From JACRLW01 sp046349595 (lineage in GTDB: Bacteria > Planctomycetota > UBA1135 > UBA2386), in contig JAXMCA010000001.1 in the NCBI GenBank assembly GCA_046349595.1, positions 1,984,001 to 2,048,000 on the forward strand: a DNA stretch of 64,000 nt, given 5' to 3'. The position numbers and the translations under genes are program-made. Under the pieces are notes generated by a model. The model was not told where the DNA came from, did no database searches, and saw nothing but the letters and a program-made list of their open reading frames with translations. Numbering within the stretch: position 1 is the stretch's first letter; every line of letters begins with the position of its first letter. This document shows positions 1 to 7,916 of this stretch, in pieces.

Positions 1-340
1 CCTCGATGATGTTGTCGCCGAGCACCACCACGATCGGCTCGCCGTCGGCGAAGTGCTTCGCGAGGCGCAGCGCATCGGCGATGCCGCCCTCGCCCTGCTG
101 GTAGGTGTAGGCGACGTCCTGCAACCCGAACTCCGCACCGTTGCCGAGCAGTTGCAGGAAGTGCCCGGCACTGTTGCCGCCGGTGACGATGAGGATGTCG
201 CTGATCCCCGCGTTCACCAGGCACTGGATCGGGTAGTAGACCATCGGCTTGTCGAACACCGGCAGAAGGTGCTTGTTGGTCACCTTCGTCAGGGGATACA
301 GCCGGGTCCCGAGGCCACCAGCGAGAACGACGCCTTTCAT
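1..340 (-). CDS. rmlA: Sugar-nucleotide thymidylyltransferase (RmlA-like), partial
   Basis: Only the first 113 codons are present; the C-terminus lies beyond base 1. The N-terminus has the nucleotide-binding loop GGLGTRL at residues 9-15, followed by the family landmarks KHLLPVFDKPMVYYP and LGDNIIE. This is the pattern of glucose-1-phosphate thymidylyltransferase, which makes dTDP-glucose from dTTP and glucose-1-phosphate in the cytoplasm. The ATG at 338-340 overlaps the stop of the upstream epimerase (ATGA), so it is the last visible gene of a nucleotide-sugar operon. Because the sugar-binding half is missing, dTDP-glucose specificity is likely but not proven; a related nucleotidyltransferase is possible. 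Confidence 0.85.
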   Translation of the reverse strand, partial: MKGVVLAGGLGTRLYPLTKVTNKHLLPVFDKPMVYYPIQCLVNAGISDILIVTGGNSAGHFLQLLGNGAEFGLQDVAYTYQQGEGGIADALRLAKHFADGEPIVVVLGDNIIE

Positions 341-1290
341 CGGAAACTGCTCTTGTACCAGTCGTAGGTCGCGCGGAGCCCGTCTTCGAAGGAGACCTCC
401 GGTGAGAAACCGAGGAGGTCGCGGATCCGCGTGATGTCCGCGCGCGAGTGCATCACGTCACCGGCGCGCGGCGGTGCGTGGATCGGCTCGACGTCCGAGC
501 CGGCGTGGGCGCGCAGGATGCGCAACAGATCGTTGATCGAGTGATTGCCGCCGCAGGCGAGGTTCACGGTCTCGCAACCCGAGGTGGGCGTGCGCAGCGC
601 GAGGAGCACACCACGCGCGACGTCGGAGACGAAGGTGAAGTCGCGCGACTGCGTGCCGTCGCCGTCGACGCGTGGACGCTGTCCGCGCATCATCGCGAAG
701 CAGAACGCCGCGACCACGCCCGAGTAGGGGCTGTCGGGCACCTGCCGCGGACCGAAGACGTTGAAGAAGCGCGTCACGACGACCGGCAGCCCGTAGACCC
801 GAGCGAACGAGCGGCAATACAGCTCGCCGGCGAGTTTGCTCGCCGCATAGGGCGACAGCGGCATCTCACGCAGCGTCTCGGTCTTCGCGGGCGCATCCTG
901 GTCGCCGTAGGCCGACGACGATCCCGCATAGACCACCTTGATCCCGTGGCGTCGTGCGTGATCGAGCACCGCGACGGTCCCGGTGACATTGTGCTCGTTG
1001 GATTCGAGCGGAGCCTCGACACTCCGCACCACCGAGGGCAGCGCGGCGAGGTGGACGATCCCGGCGCAACCCGACGATGCCGTCGCGACGTCCGCAGGCC
1101 GCGTCACGCAGCCCTCGACGACGCGCAGATCACCACCACCGGCGGCCGCGAGTGCCTCTTCGAGGTTGCTCCGCTTCCCCGTGCTGAAGTTGTCGAGCAC
1201 CGTCACGGCGTGGCCGCGGCGCAGCATCAACTCCACGACGTGCGAGCCGATGAACCCGCCGCCTCCCGTCACCAGGTATCGATCCGTCAT
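337..1290 (-). CDS. NAD-dependent epimerase, UDP-GlcNAc 4-epimerase-like (WbpP/TviC type)
   Basis: A 317-residue extended SDR. The Rossmann motif GGGGFIG is at residues 9-15, a Ser-rich active-site strand SSSAYG at 124-129, and the catalytic pair Y148/K152 in SPYAASK. The segments LPSVVRSVEAP, RFFNVFGPRQ and GDGTQSRDF are characteristic of the WbpP/TviC branch that epimerises UDP-N-acetylhexosamines at C4. An upstream in-frame ATG at 1326 would add 12 residues before the dinucleotide fold, so the ATG at 1288-1290 was chosen; it also makes an ATGA overlap with the upstream gene. It overlaps the downstream rmlA-like gene the same way. The exact substrate cannot be read from sequence. Confidence 0.85.
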   Translation of the reverse strand: MTDRYLVTGGGGFIGSHVVELMLRRGHAVTVLDNFSTGKRSNLEEALAAAGGGDLRVVEGCVTRPADVATASSGCAGIVHLAALPSVVRSVEAPLESNEHNVTGTVAVLDHARRHGIKVVYAGSSSAYGDQDAPAKTETLREMPLSPYAASKLAGELYCRSFARVYGLPVVVTRFFNVFGPRQVPDSPYSGVVAAFCFAMMRGQRPRVDGDGTQSRDFTFVSDVARGVLLALRTPTSGCETVNLACGGNHSINDLLRILRAHAGSDVEPIHAPPRAGDVMHSRADITRIRDLLGFSPEVSFEDGLRATYDWYKSSFR

Positions 1291-2261
1291 CTCAGGCGTC
1301 CAGCACTCCGCTCCTCGAGATACCACGCGGCGAAGCGCTCGATGCCCTCGCGGAGACCGACGCGGGACCGGAAGCCGAGGTCGCGTGCGGCGAGGCTGGT
1401 GTCGGCCCAGGTCTCGCGCACGTCGCCGGGTTGTTCCGGAAGCCGTTCGAGTTTCGCGGGTCGGTCGAACACCACCTCCATGGTCCGCACCAGCGTGGCC
1501 AGGTCGGTCGTGCTCGATCCGCCGAGGTTGTAGACGTGGTAGCCGCTCGCCCTGTGCATCGCGGCAATCACACCATCGACGATGTCGTCGACGTAGGTGT
1601 AGTCGCGACGAGTGGTTCCGTCGCCGAAGAAGGGGATCGACTCGCCCGCGACGAGATGACGGGCGAACTTGTGGATCGCCATCTCCGGCCTCTGCCCCGG
1701 CCCGTAGACCGTGAAGAAGCGCAGACAGGTGACGGCGTTGCCGTAGAGATGGTGATGCGTGTAGCAGATCACCTCACCGGCCTTCTTGCTCGCTGCATAG
1801 GGCGACACCGGATGGTCGACCGGATCGCTCTCCGCGAAGGGGACCTTGCGATTGCCGCCGTAGACCGAGGAGGAACTCGCGAACACGAAGGGGACGTCGC
1901 GCCGGTCCTGGAGCACCGACAGCAGGGTCTGCGTGCCGCTGACGTTGACGTCCATGTAGCGGACCGGCTCGACGATCGACGGCCGCACTCCGGCGAGCGC
2001 CCCGAGGTGGATGACCGCGTCGACTTTGGCCACGGCGTCCGCACAGGTCCGACGCTCACGGAAGTCTCCCTCGACGAACTCGAAAATCGCCGCGCCGCGG
2101 GCGAGCTCGGCGCAACGCTCCACGTTCCGCCGCTTGATCGCGACGTCGTAGAACGGATCGAAGTTGTCGAGGACGCGCACCGACTGACCGCTCCGCAGCA
2201 GCCGTTGTGCGACCTGCGAACCGATGAAGCCCGCGCCGCCCGTGATGAGGATGTGTGCCAT
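1287..2261 (-). CDS. NAD-dependent epimerase, UDP-glucuronate 4-epimerase-like
   Basis: A 324-residue extended SDR with GGAGFIG at residues 8-14 and the catalytic pair Y155/K159 in SPYAASKK. The segment LDNFDPFYDVAIKRRN (31-46) after the second beta strand is the hallmark of UDP-glucuronate 4-epimerases, which supply UDP-galacturonate. The ATG at 2259-2261 was chosen because the 24 residues before it (from 2333) are basic and unlike the family. Its stop overlaps the next epimerase start by 4 bases. A 102-base gap separates it from the upstream decarboxylase gene and holds a candidate promoter. Both enzymes act on UDP-glucuronate, so the two genes form a branch point from one precursor. Confidence 0.85.
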   Translation of the reverse strand: MAHILITGGAGFIGSQVAQRLLRSGQSVRVLDNFDPFYDVAIKRRNVERCAELARGAAIFEFVEGDFRERRTCADAVAKVDAVIHLGALAGVRPSIVEPVRYMDVNVSGTQTLLSVLQDRRDVPFVFASSSSVYGGNRKVPFAESDPVDHPVSPYAASKKAGEVICYTHHHLYGNAVTCLRFFTVYGPGQRPEMAIHKFARHLVAGESIPFFGDGTTRRDYTYVDDIVDGVIAAMHRASGYHVYNLGGSSTTDLATLVRTMEVVFDRPAKLERLPEQPGDVRETWADTSLAARDLGFRSRVGLREGIERFAAWYLEERSAGRLR

Positions 2262-2303
2262 CGGGCTCGCTCCCGCGCCCCTGGAGGGGCACGCGAAGCG
2301 CGG

Positions 2304-2333
2304 ACTGTATGCGCAGCAAAGCCGGGTCCGCAA
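2304..2333 (-). promoter_or_regulatory. Candidate sigma70-type promoter before the epimerase genes
   Basis: On the minus strand TTGCGG (2333-2328) is followed by an 18-base spacer and TACAGT (2309-2304). The predicted start lies about 36 bases before the ATG at 2261. The leader also contains the small inverted repeat GCCCCT-GG-AGGGGC at 2277-2290. This would allow the two epimerase genes and rmlA to be expressed separately from the decarboxylase. By-eye match only. Confidence 0.33.
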
Positions 2334-2363
2334 CGCCGCATCGGCGCCGGAACCGCTCGGGTC

Positions 2364-3320
2364 TCAGCTGCGCTGGACCCGGGTCCGGAAGTAGTCGGCC
2401 GTGCGCCGCAGGCCCTCGTCCAAGACGATCTTCGGTTCCCAACCCAGCACGCGACGGGCCTTGGTGATGTCCGGACGGCGAACCTTCGGGTCGTCCTGGG
2501 GCAGGGGGTGGAAGACGAACTTCGACTTCGCGCCGGTGATCCGCAGGACCGCCTCGCCGAACTGCTTGATCGTCATCTCCGTCGGGTTGCCGATGTTGGT
2601 CGGCATCTTCTCGTCGCTGTGGAGCAGCCGGATGATGCCGTCCACCAGGTCGTCGACGAAGCAGAAGCTGCGCGTCTGGGAGCCGTCGCCGTAGACCGTC
2701 AGGTCCTCGCCGCGCAGGGCCTGTCCCATGAACGCGGGGAGCACGCGGCCGTCGTCGAGGCGCATCCGCGGTCCGTAGGTGTTGAAGATCCGCACGATGC
2801 GTGTCTGCACGCCGTGGTGCCGCTGGTAGGCCATCGCCATCGCCTCGGCGAAGCGCTTGGCCTCGTCGTAGCAGCCGCGCGGCCCCACCGGATTGACGTG
2901 TCCCCAGTACTCCTCGTGCTGCGGGTGCACCTGCGGGTCGCCGTAGACCTCGCTGGTGCTGGCGAGCAGGAAGCGCGCCCCCTTCTCGCGGGCGAGACCG
3001 AGCGCCTTGTGCGTGCCGAGGCTCCCGACCTTGAGCGTCTGGATGGGCAGCTCCAGGTAGTCGCGCGGACTGGCGGGCGACGCGAAGTGCAGGATGAAGT
3101 CGAGCCGCCCCGGGACGTGGATGTAGTTGGTGACGTCCTGGTGGAAGAAGCGGAAGTGCTCGTTGCCGAACAGATGCTCGATGTTGGCGAGATCACCGGT
3201 CAGCAGGTTGTCCATGCAGACGACGTCGTGGCCGTCGGCCAGGAGTCGCTCGCAGAGATGGGAACCGATGAATCCCGCGCCGCCGGTCACCAGGGCGCGC
3301 TTGCGTTGTCCGTCACTCAT
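2364..3320 (-). CDS. uxs: UDP-glucuronate decarboxylase (UDP-xylose synthase)
   Basis: A 318-residue extended SDR that oxidises, decarboxylates and re-reduces UDP-glucuronate to UDP-xylose. The Rossmann motif GGAGFIG is at 13-19; the family-specific strings HFASPASPRDYL (78-89) and STSEVYGDP (121-129) are present, and the catalytic pair is Y151/K155 in CYDEAKR. RIFNTYGPRM and YGDGSQTRSF also match UXS. No N-terminal membrane anchor is present, as in bacterial cytoplasmic forms. Its ATG overlaps the stop of the upstream exported-protein gene (ATGA, 3317-3320). UDP-xylose would feed exopolysaccharide, lipopolysaccharide or glycan decoration. Confidence 0.93.
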   Translation of the reverse strand: MSDGQRKRALVTGGAGFIGSHLCERLLADGHDVVCMDNLLTGDLANIEHLFGNEHFRFFHQDVTNYIHVPGRLDFILHFASPASPRDYLELPIQTLKVGSLGTHKALGLAREKGARFLLASTSEVYGDPQVHPQHEEYWGHVNPVGPRGCYDEAKRFAEAMAMAYQRHHGVQTRIVRIFNTYGPRMRLDDGRVLPAFMGQALRGEDLTVYGDGSQTRSFCFVDDLVDGIIRLLHSDEKMPTNIGNPTEMTIKQFGEAVLRITGAKSKFVFHPLPQDDPKVRRPDITKARRVLGWEPKIVLDEGLRRTADYFRTRVQRS

Positions 3321-4384
3321 GGGAGATGGGAAGGCGATGCTGGGAATTCCTTGCCGAGGAGCGGATCGATGCGGAGCACACCGCCACCCGGCACCTTGAT
3401 CCTCGATCCGTTCCAGACCACGCTGCCACCCCGCAGGGTGCCGTGGGCATTGAGGACGCGACCGTCCTGCGAGAGCTTGACGTCGCCGTCGGAGCCGAGT
3501 TCGAGCGCGATGCCGGTGTGCCCGGCTTCGGTCATCAGGCGAACACGATGACCTCGCGTCAGCGCCGTGCGTTCACCTCGCAGCACCACGGTCGCGTCCC
3601 CGCCGATCTCGTGCCAGCAGGTGAGCGCGCCGTCTTCGTCGCGCTCGAAGCGCAGTCGGCATTCGGCGGCTTCGATGGCGAGCTGGGGCCCGAACTGGAT
3701 GCGCACCGGGGCCGTCGACGCGAGCAGGAACAGACGGGTGAGCGTCGAGCAGTCCAGCGTCGCGCCCTTCTCGTCGAGCTTCGCCAGCGTGACGTGGGAG
3801 ACCCCCGCCACCCGCACGTCGGCTCCGCCGTGGAGGCGGATCGCGTACTGGCCGGCGCCCCGCACGTCGATCTCGGTCCCCTCCTTCACGATCAGGAACT
3901 TCCGATCCTCCGCGAGCGGGATGAAGACCGACTCCTCGGCTTCACGCACCCAGACGAAGTCACTGGGGAAGCCGAGGATCGCGAGCGAGGGCAGGAAGCC
4001 GTCGTCGTCCCGATGCATCCACCCCGGCCAGCGATTCGGCGAGCGCGGCTGGATCGGGAGCGTCACCGGGCCGGTCTGGCCGGGCAGGCTGTAGGGCGAT
4101 GCGAAAGCGCCACCGGGGTAGGCACCGAAATCGGGAGGTGTGATCGGCTGCCAGCCTCGGAACAGGCTGTTCGGATTGCCGCCGTCGAAGGTCGTCGGCA
4201 CATCACCGCGCTCGAGGAGGCTGCGGAACGGATTCGGCGGGAGCAGCCGCTGCTCCTTGGTCGGGTCCTGCTCGACACCCGGGATGATGTCCTGGGCGCG
4301 TGCGAAGGCACCGAGGGCGACGACCCCGAGCAACATGGCACGGATCCGGATCGACGCGGTCGGGTTGGGGCGGGGAGTTGGCAT
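3317..4384 (-). CDS. Exported beta-rich protein, weakly FecR-like
   Basis: 355 residues, function not recognised. An N-terminal signal peptide (hydrophobic stretch AMLLGVVALGAFARAQ, about residues 16-31) places it outside the inner membrane. The mature part starts with a Pro/Asn/Phe-rich segment containing repeated NPFRS/NSLFRGW-like strings, then a region of short beta strands (about 150-340) with phrases such as KEGTEIDVRGAGQYAIRL and ALTRGHRVRLMTEAG that recall FecR-type sensor domains. A purine-rich AGGAA lies 7 bases before the ATG. It is co-directional with the AmaP-like gene upstream and overlaps uxs downstream, which suggests an envelope role. The FecR resemblance is weak. Confidence 0.6.
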   Translation of the reverse strand: MPTPRPNPTASIRIRAMLLGVVALGAFARAQDIIPGVEQDPTKEQRLLPPNPFRSLLERGDVPTTFDGGNPNSLFRGWQPITPPDFGAYPGGAFASPYSLPGQTGPVTLPIQPRSPNRWPGWMHRDDDGFLPSLAILGFPSDFVWVREAEESVFIPLAEDRKFLIVKEGTEIDVRGAGQYAIRLHGGADVRVAGVSHVTLAKLDEKGATLDCSTLTRLFLLASTAPVRIQFGPQLAIEAAECRLRFERDEDGALTCWHEIGGDATVVLRGERTALTRGHRVRLMTEAGHTGIALELGSDGDVKLSQDGRVLNAHGTLRGGSVVWNGSRIKVPGGGVLRIDPLLGKEFPASPSHLP

Positions 4385-4407
4385 TCTCCGGTTCCTGATT
4401 CGGCAGG

Positions 4408-4421
4408 GTCCCGCACGGGAC
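4408..4421. other. Short inverted repeat between the AmaP-like and FecR-like genes
   Basis: GTCCC-GCAC-GGGAC is a perfect 5-base stem with a 4-base loop in the 132-base gap between two co-directional genes. There is no T-run after it in the direction of transcription, so it is not a convincing intrinsic terminator. It could be an mRNA processing or attenuation hairpin. Confidence 0.3.
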
Positions 4422-4516
4422 TTCGGCGGATTCTGCGGATCGACGTCGGCGGAGCAACCGCGCGCGTCGCCGGGGAAGTCTCACCGCCCTTGCCCGCCAC
4501 GGAAACGCCCTGCCGC

Positions 4517-5188
4517 TCAATCGTCGTTGTCGATGGGGTAGCGCGGGCCGGTGAAGGGCGGCGACTCTTCCTCTTCCGTGGGCTTGGGTGCCGCCTCGGC
4601 GGCGCGCGGCGCGCGACCGAGGAAGCCGCCGAACTCGAGTTCGAGTTCGAGACGCGCATGCGGCGCGAGACGCACCAGTTCCGCGAAACGCGCGCGGAGT
4701 GCCTCCCGCAGGGAATGGCTCACCACATCCAGACGCGCGCCCTCGCGGGCCTGGAACAGGGCGCGGACCAGCACTCGCTTGCCTCGCGCGCGCGGCGCAT
4801 CGACCTGGATGCGCAGCCGGCTGACGTCGTCGAGCGCTTCCCCCGCCGCACGCAGGCCGGACTCGAGGGCGTCCTTCGAGACACGCACGGGGCCGTTGTC
4901 GGTCTCGCTGACCACCGTCGAGGACGGTCCCCGGGGCGCGAGGCCCCAGGCCATCCACAGCACGTCGAGCACCAGCATCATCCCGGCCGCGAAAGCCAGC
5001 ATGCCGATGCCCCCGTTCTCGCCGCGGACGGCGATGCGGAACACCCCTGCGGTGGTGCCCGCCGCCGTGCTCAGGGCGTCGGGGGCAGCCCAGATCAGCA
5101 ACACGCAGAAGCAGGACGCGATCGCCACCGCGAGGTTGGCGAACAGGAGCAATCGTCCCAACACCTGCTCCAGGCCGCTCCTCACCAC
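4517..5188 (-). CDS. AmaP-like (Asp23-related) two-helix membrane protein
   Basis: 223 residues. Two hydrophobic helices at about 12-34 and 59-83 are followed by a cytosolic alpha/beta domain (about 90-190) with the phrase TDNGPVRVSKDALES and alternating hydrophobic strands, as in the alkaline-shock membrane anchor AmaP and the related Asp23/DUF322 fold. The C-terminal 30 residues are acidic and Pro-rich. It starts 28 bases after accC ends. Firmicutes place the Asp23-family gene yqhY next to accB-accC, so the association is probably functional, perhaps tying fatty-acid synthesis to envelope state. No classical Asp23 partner is seen here. Fold assignment is by eye. Confidence 0.6.
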   Translation of the reverse strand: MVRSGLEQVLGRLLLFANLAVAIASCFCVLLIWAAPDALSTAAGTTAGVFRIAVRGENGGIGMLAFAAGMMLVLDVLWMAWGLAPRGPSSTVVSETDNGPVRVSKDALESGLRAAGEALDDVSRLRIQVDAPRARGKRVLVRALFQAREGARLDVVSHSLREALRARFAELVRLAPHARLELELEFGGFLGRAPRAAEAAPKPTEEEESPPFTGPRYPIDNDD

Positions 5189-5216
5189 GTCCGCTCCGCG
5201 TCGCGCGACGAAGCGC

Positions 5217-6563
5217 TCATCGTTGACCGAAGTAGCGGTCGACGAAACCGGTGTCGACCTGCCCGTTGATGAAGTCGGAGTGCTCGAGGACGCGCAGGAA
5301 CAGGTTGCGTGTCGTCGCGATCCCTTCGATCTGCAGCTCCTCGATCGCGCGCCGCGCCGTCGCCAGTGCTTCGCGCCGCGTCTTCCGACGGATGATCAGC
5401 TTGCCGACCATCGAGTCGTAGTGCGGCGGCACGCGATAGCCCGCGTAGACGTGGCTGTCCCAGCGCACGCCGGGGCCCGCGGGAGTGATCAGGCTCTCGA
5501 TGCGCCCGGGACTCGGCTTGAAGTTCTGGTCGGGGTCCTCCGCGTTGATGCGGAACTCGATCGCGTGACCGCGGATCTGCACGTCCTCCTGGCGGATCGA
5601 GAGGCGCTCCCCGGCCGCGACCCGGATCATCTCCTGGATGATGTCGACACCGGTCACCTCCTCGGTCACCGGGTGCTCGACCTGCACGCGCGTGTTGACT
5701 TCGATGAAGTAGAAGTTGCCCTGCTGGTCGAGCAGGAACTCGACGGTGCCGGCCGAGTGGTAGTTCGCAGCCCGCGCGAGTCGCACCGCCGCCTCACCCA
5801 TCGCCTGCCGCGTCTTCGGATCCAGGACCGGACACGGACTCTCCTCGAGGAGCTTCTGGTGCCGCCGCTGCAGCGAGCAGTCGCGTTCGCCGAGATGGAC
5901 GACGTTGCCGTGCTGGTCGGCGAGGATCTGGATCTCGACGTGCCGCGGTCGGTCGAGGTACTTCTCGATGTAGACCGTCGAGTTCTTGAACGCACCTTCG
6001 GCTTCGGCGCGTGCGGCGTGATAGCCGTTGACCAGGCTGACGTCGTTGTGGGCGACGCGCATGCCGCGTCCACCACCGCCGGCGGCAGCCTTGATCAGCA
6101 CCGGATAGCCGATGCCGCGCGCGATGGTCAGCGCATCCTTCTCGCTGTCGACGGGACCGTCGCTTCCGGGCACCGCCGGGACGTTGGCCTCACGCGCGAT
6201 GCGCTTGGCCTGGACCTTGTCGCCGAGCGCGGAGATCGCATCGGCCGGAGGGCCGATGAACTTGATGTTGCAGGACTGGCAGACCTCGACGAAGTGTGCG
6301 TTCTCGGAGAGGAAGCCGTAGCCCGGATGGATCGCCTCGACGTCGGCGATCTCTGCCGCCGCGATCAGCGACGGGATGTTGAGGTAGCTCTCGGCGCTGG
6401 TGGCCGGACCGATGCACACCGTCTCGTCCGCGTAGCGCAGGTGGAGAAGGTCGCGGTCGGCCTCGGAATAGACGGCGACCGTCTCGATCCCGAGTTCCTT
6501 GCAGGCACGGAGGATGCGCAGCGCGATCTCGCCGCGATTTGCGATCAGGACTCGTCGGAACAC
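5217..6563 (-). CDS. accC: Acetyl-CoA carboxylase, biotin carboxylase subunit
   Basis: 448 residues, the normal length. AccC uses ATP and bicarbonate to carboxylate biotin on AccB, the first step of fatty-acid synthesis. The N-terminal biotin carboxylase domain opens with RVLIANRGEIALRI. The ATP-grasp glycine loop KAAAGGGGRGMR is at 158-169, and the catalytic and metal-binding region FIEVNTRVQVEHPVTE and the RINAEDP motif follow. accB lies immediately upstream with only 3 bases between the two genes, so they are surely co-transcribed; the AmaP-like gene follows. The ATG at 6563 is the only sensible start. Confidence 0.97.
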   Translation of the reverse strand: MFRRVLIANRGEIALRILRACKELGIETVAVYSEADRDLLHLRYADETVCIGPATSAESYLNIPSLIAAAEIADVEAIHPGYGFLSENAHFVEVCQSCNIKFIGPPADAISALGDKVQAKRIAREANVPAVPGSDGPVDSEKDALTIARGIGYPVLIKAAAGGGGRGMRVAHNDVSLVNGYHAARAEAEGAFKNSTVYIEKYLDRPRHVEIQILADQHGNVVHLGERDCSLQRRHQKLLEESPCPVLDPKTRQAMGEAAVRLARAANYHSAGTVEFLLDQQGNFYFIEVNTRVQVEHPVTEEVTGVDIIQEMIRVAAGERLSIRQEDVQIRGHAIEFRINAEDPDQNFKPSPGRIESLITPAGPGVRWDSHVYAGYRVPPHYDSMVGKLIIRRKTRREALATARRAIEELQIEGIATTRNLFLRVLEHSDFINGQVDTGFVDRYFGQR

Positions 6564-6566
6564 GGG

Positions 6567-7124
6567 TCAGTCCTGGTCGATCAGGAAGAGGGGTTGTCCG
6601 AACTCGACGGGCTCGCCGTTCTGGGCGAGTACCTCGACGACCTTGCCCGAGATCTCGGCCTTGATCTCGTTCATCACCTTCATCGCCTCGAGGATGCACA
6701 ACGTGGACTCGGGGCCGATGCGGCTTCCGGCCTCGACGAAGGGGTCGGTGTCGGGAGAGGGCGACCGGTAGAAGGTGCCGACCATCGGCGACTTGAACAC
6801 GTGGTAGGCCGAGGTGTCGGCGGCCGCCGGGCGTGCGGCGCTCGGCGCCTCCGGCGCGGGGGCGGCGACCAGGTGCGGCGTGGCGGCAGCGATCGGCACC
6901 ATGGACACCGCGCGGTCCTCCTTCAGTCGGACGCGGATGCGCGTCCCCTTGGCCTCGAGTTCAACCTCGACGGCTCCGCGCTCGACCATCACGTCGATCA
7001 CCGATTGGATCTCGGCGACCTGCGGAGAGACCTTCCGCGGGCGGGCTGCTTGGGGAGCCGGTCGGTTCTTCGCCGCGCGGGCGGCCGGCTTGGACTTGCG
7101 GGGGGACTGCTTCTTCTGCGCCAT
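6567..7124 (-). CDS. accB: Acetyl-CoA carboxylase biotin carboxyl carrier protein
   Basis: 185 residues from the ATG at 7124; an upstream ATG at 7166 would add 14 unrelated residues. A basic Lys/Ala/Pro-rich head (1-30) precedes a conserved helix VAEIQSVIDVMVERG and the typical Ala/Pro linker (about 78-110). The C-terminal biotinyl domain carries the thumb-like SPMVGTFYRSPSP and the biotinylation motif EAMKVM with K149 as the acceptor lysine. It is followed by accC after 3 bases. The Lys-rich N-terminal extension is longer than in E. coli AccB. Confidence 0.96.
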   Translation of the reverse strand: MAQKKQSPRKSKPAARAAKNRPAPQAARPRKVSPQVAEIQSVIDVMVERGAVEVELEAKGTRIRVRLKEDRAVSMVPIAAATPHLVAAPAPEAPSAARPAAADTSAYHVFKSPMVGTFYRSPSPDTDPFVEAGSRIGPESTLCILEAMKVMNEIKAEISGKVVEVLAQNGEPVEFGQPLFLIDQD

Positions 7125-7164
7125 GAGGTCACTCGCGCCGGATCTCCCGGCCGCGGGGCGGCGC

Positions 7165-7193
7165 ACTGTACGGGCGACAGGATCGGCCGCGAA
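7165..7193 (-). promoter_or_regulatory. Candidate promoter of the accBC operon
   Basis: On the minus strand TTCGCG (7193-7188), a 17-base spacer and TACAGT (7170-7165) lie in the 72-base gap between moaC and accB. The -10 hexamer is identical to the one proposed before the epimerase genes. The -35 match is weak, so read-through from moaC is an alternative. Confidence 0.3.
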
Positions 7194-7196
7194 GAG

Positions 7197-7739
7197 CTAT
7201 TCCGCGCTCGCGGGGGGCGGCGTCGCGCGCCGCCAATCGCCGCGCACTCCCCCGGTCTTCTCGACCAGTTCGACGACGCGGATGCGGATGCCGCGCTGGA
7301 CCGACTTGCACATGTCGTAGACGGCCAGGGCGGCGACACTCACCGCGGTCAGAGCCTCCATCTCCACCCCCGTGACCCCCACCGTGCGCGCTGTGCTGCG
7401 GATCTCGACGATCCCCGGCTCGGCTCCGCGTTCGACGTCGACCTGCACCGCAGTCAAGGGCACCGGATGGCAGAGCGGGATCAGCCGCGCCGTCTCCTTC
7501 GCGGCCTGGATCCCGGCGATGCGCGCCACCGCCGGCCCGTCTCCCTTCCTCAACCCGCCGCCGAAGAAGGTCTCCAGCAACTCCTCTCCCAATTCCACCT
7601 CGGCGCGCGCCCGGGCGGTCCTCTCGGTCACCGGCTTGCCGCCGACATCGACCATCCACGCCGCGCCGCGGGCGTCGAGATGGACGAGCCCCCTTGGATC
7701 CGCGCCGCCGGACTGCTCCGCTTGCGTTTCGTTCGCCAT
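7197..7739 (-). CDS. moaC: Cyclic pyranopterin monophosphate synthase
   Basis: 180 residues. MoaC acts in molybdenum-cofactor synthesis, converting the MoaA product into cyclic pyranopterin monophosphate. Recognised by LIPLCHPVPLTAVQV, the active-site string GVTGVEMEALTAVSVAALAVYD and MCKSV, with a C-terminal EKTGGVRGDW corresponding to the usual EKSGG loop. MoaA and the other moa genes are not in the window. It is the first gene of the minus-strand block and diverges from the S41 protease gene. A TAGAGT hexamer ends about 9 bases before the ATG, so a very short or absent leader is possible. Confidence 0.95.
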   Translation of the reverse strand: MANETQAEQSGGADPRGLVHLDARGAAWMVDVGGKPVTERTARARAEVELGEELLETFFGGGLRKGDGPAVARIAGIQAAKETARLIPLCHPVPLTAVQVDVERGAEPGIVEIRSTARTVGVTGVEMEALTAVSVAALAVYDMCKSVQRGIRIRVVELVEKTGGVRGDWRRATPPPASAE

Positions 7740-7821
7740 GGTCGAACGACTCTAACCGTCGAAGCGCTGACCGCGGACCGGCCTGCTCCGTAGCAGACGG
7801 GGGCGCGATCCACGCGGACCG

Positions 7822-7845
7822 GCCGCCCCGCCCCGGGCGGCTTTT
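7822..7845 (+). terminator. Terminator-like hairpin in the leader of the S41 protease gene
   Basis: GCCGCCC (7822-7828), a 6-base loop and GGGCGGC (7835-7841) are followed directly by TTTT. This has the shape of a rho-independent terminator on the plus strand. However, the only plus-strand gene near it is the protease starting 72 bases downstream, so it would act as a leader attenuator rather than close an operon. The T-run is short. Confidence 0.4.
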
Positions 7846-7916
7846 CCACGGCAAGTTCGTTCGAGGTCCGCCCCAGCAGACGCCGATCCATGCCTGACCA
7901 GCACCAAGGACACCCG

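Noticed and set aside
4551..7793. 1080-residue plus-strand open frame
   Set aside because: Antisense of accC, accB and moaC, which are certain genes.
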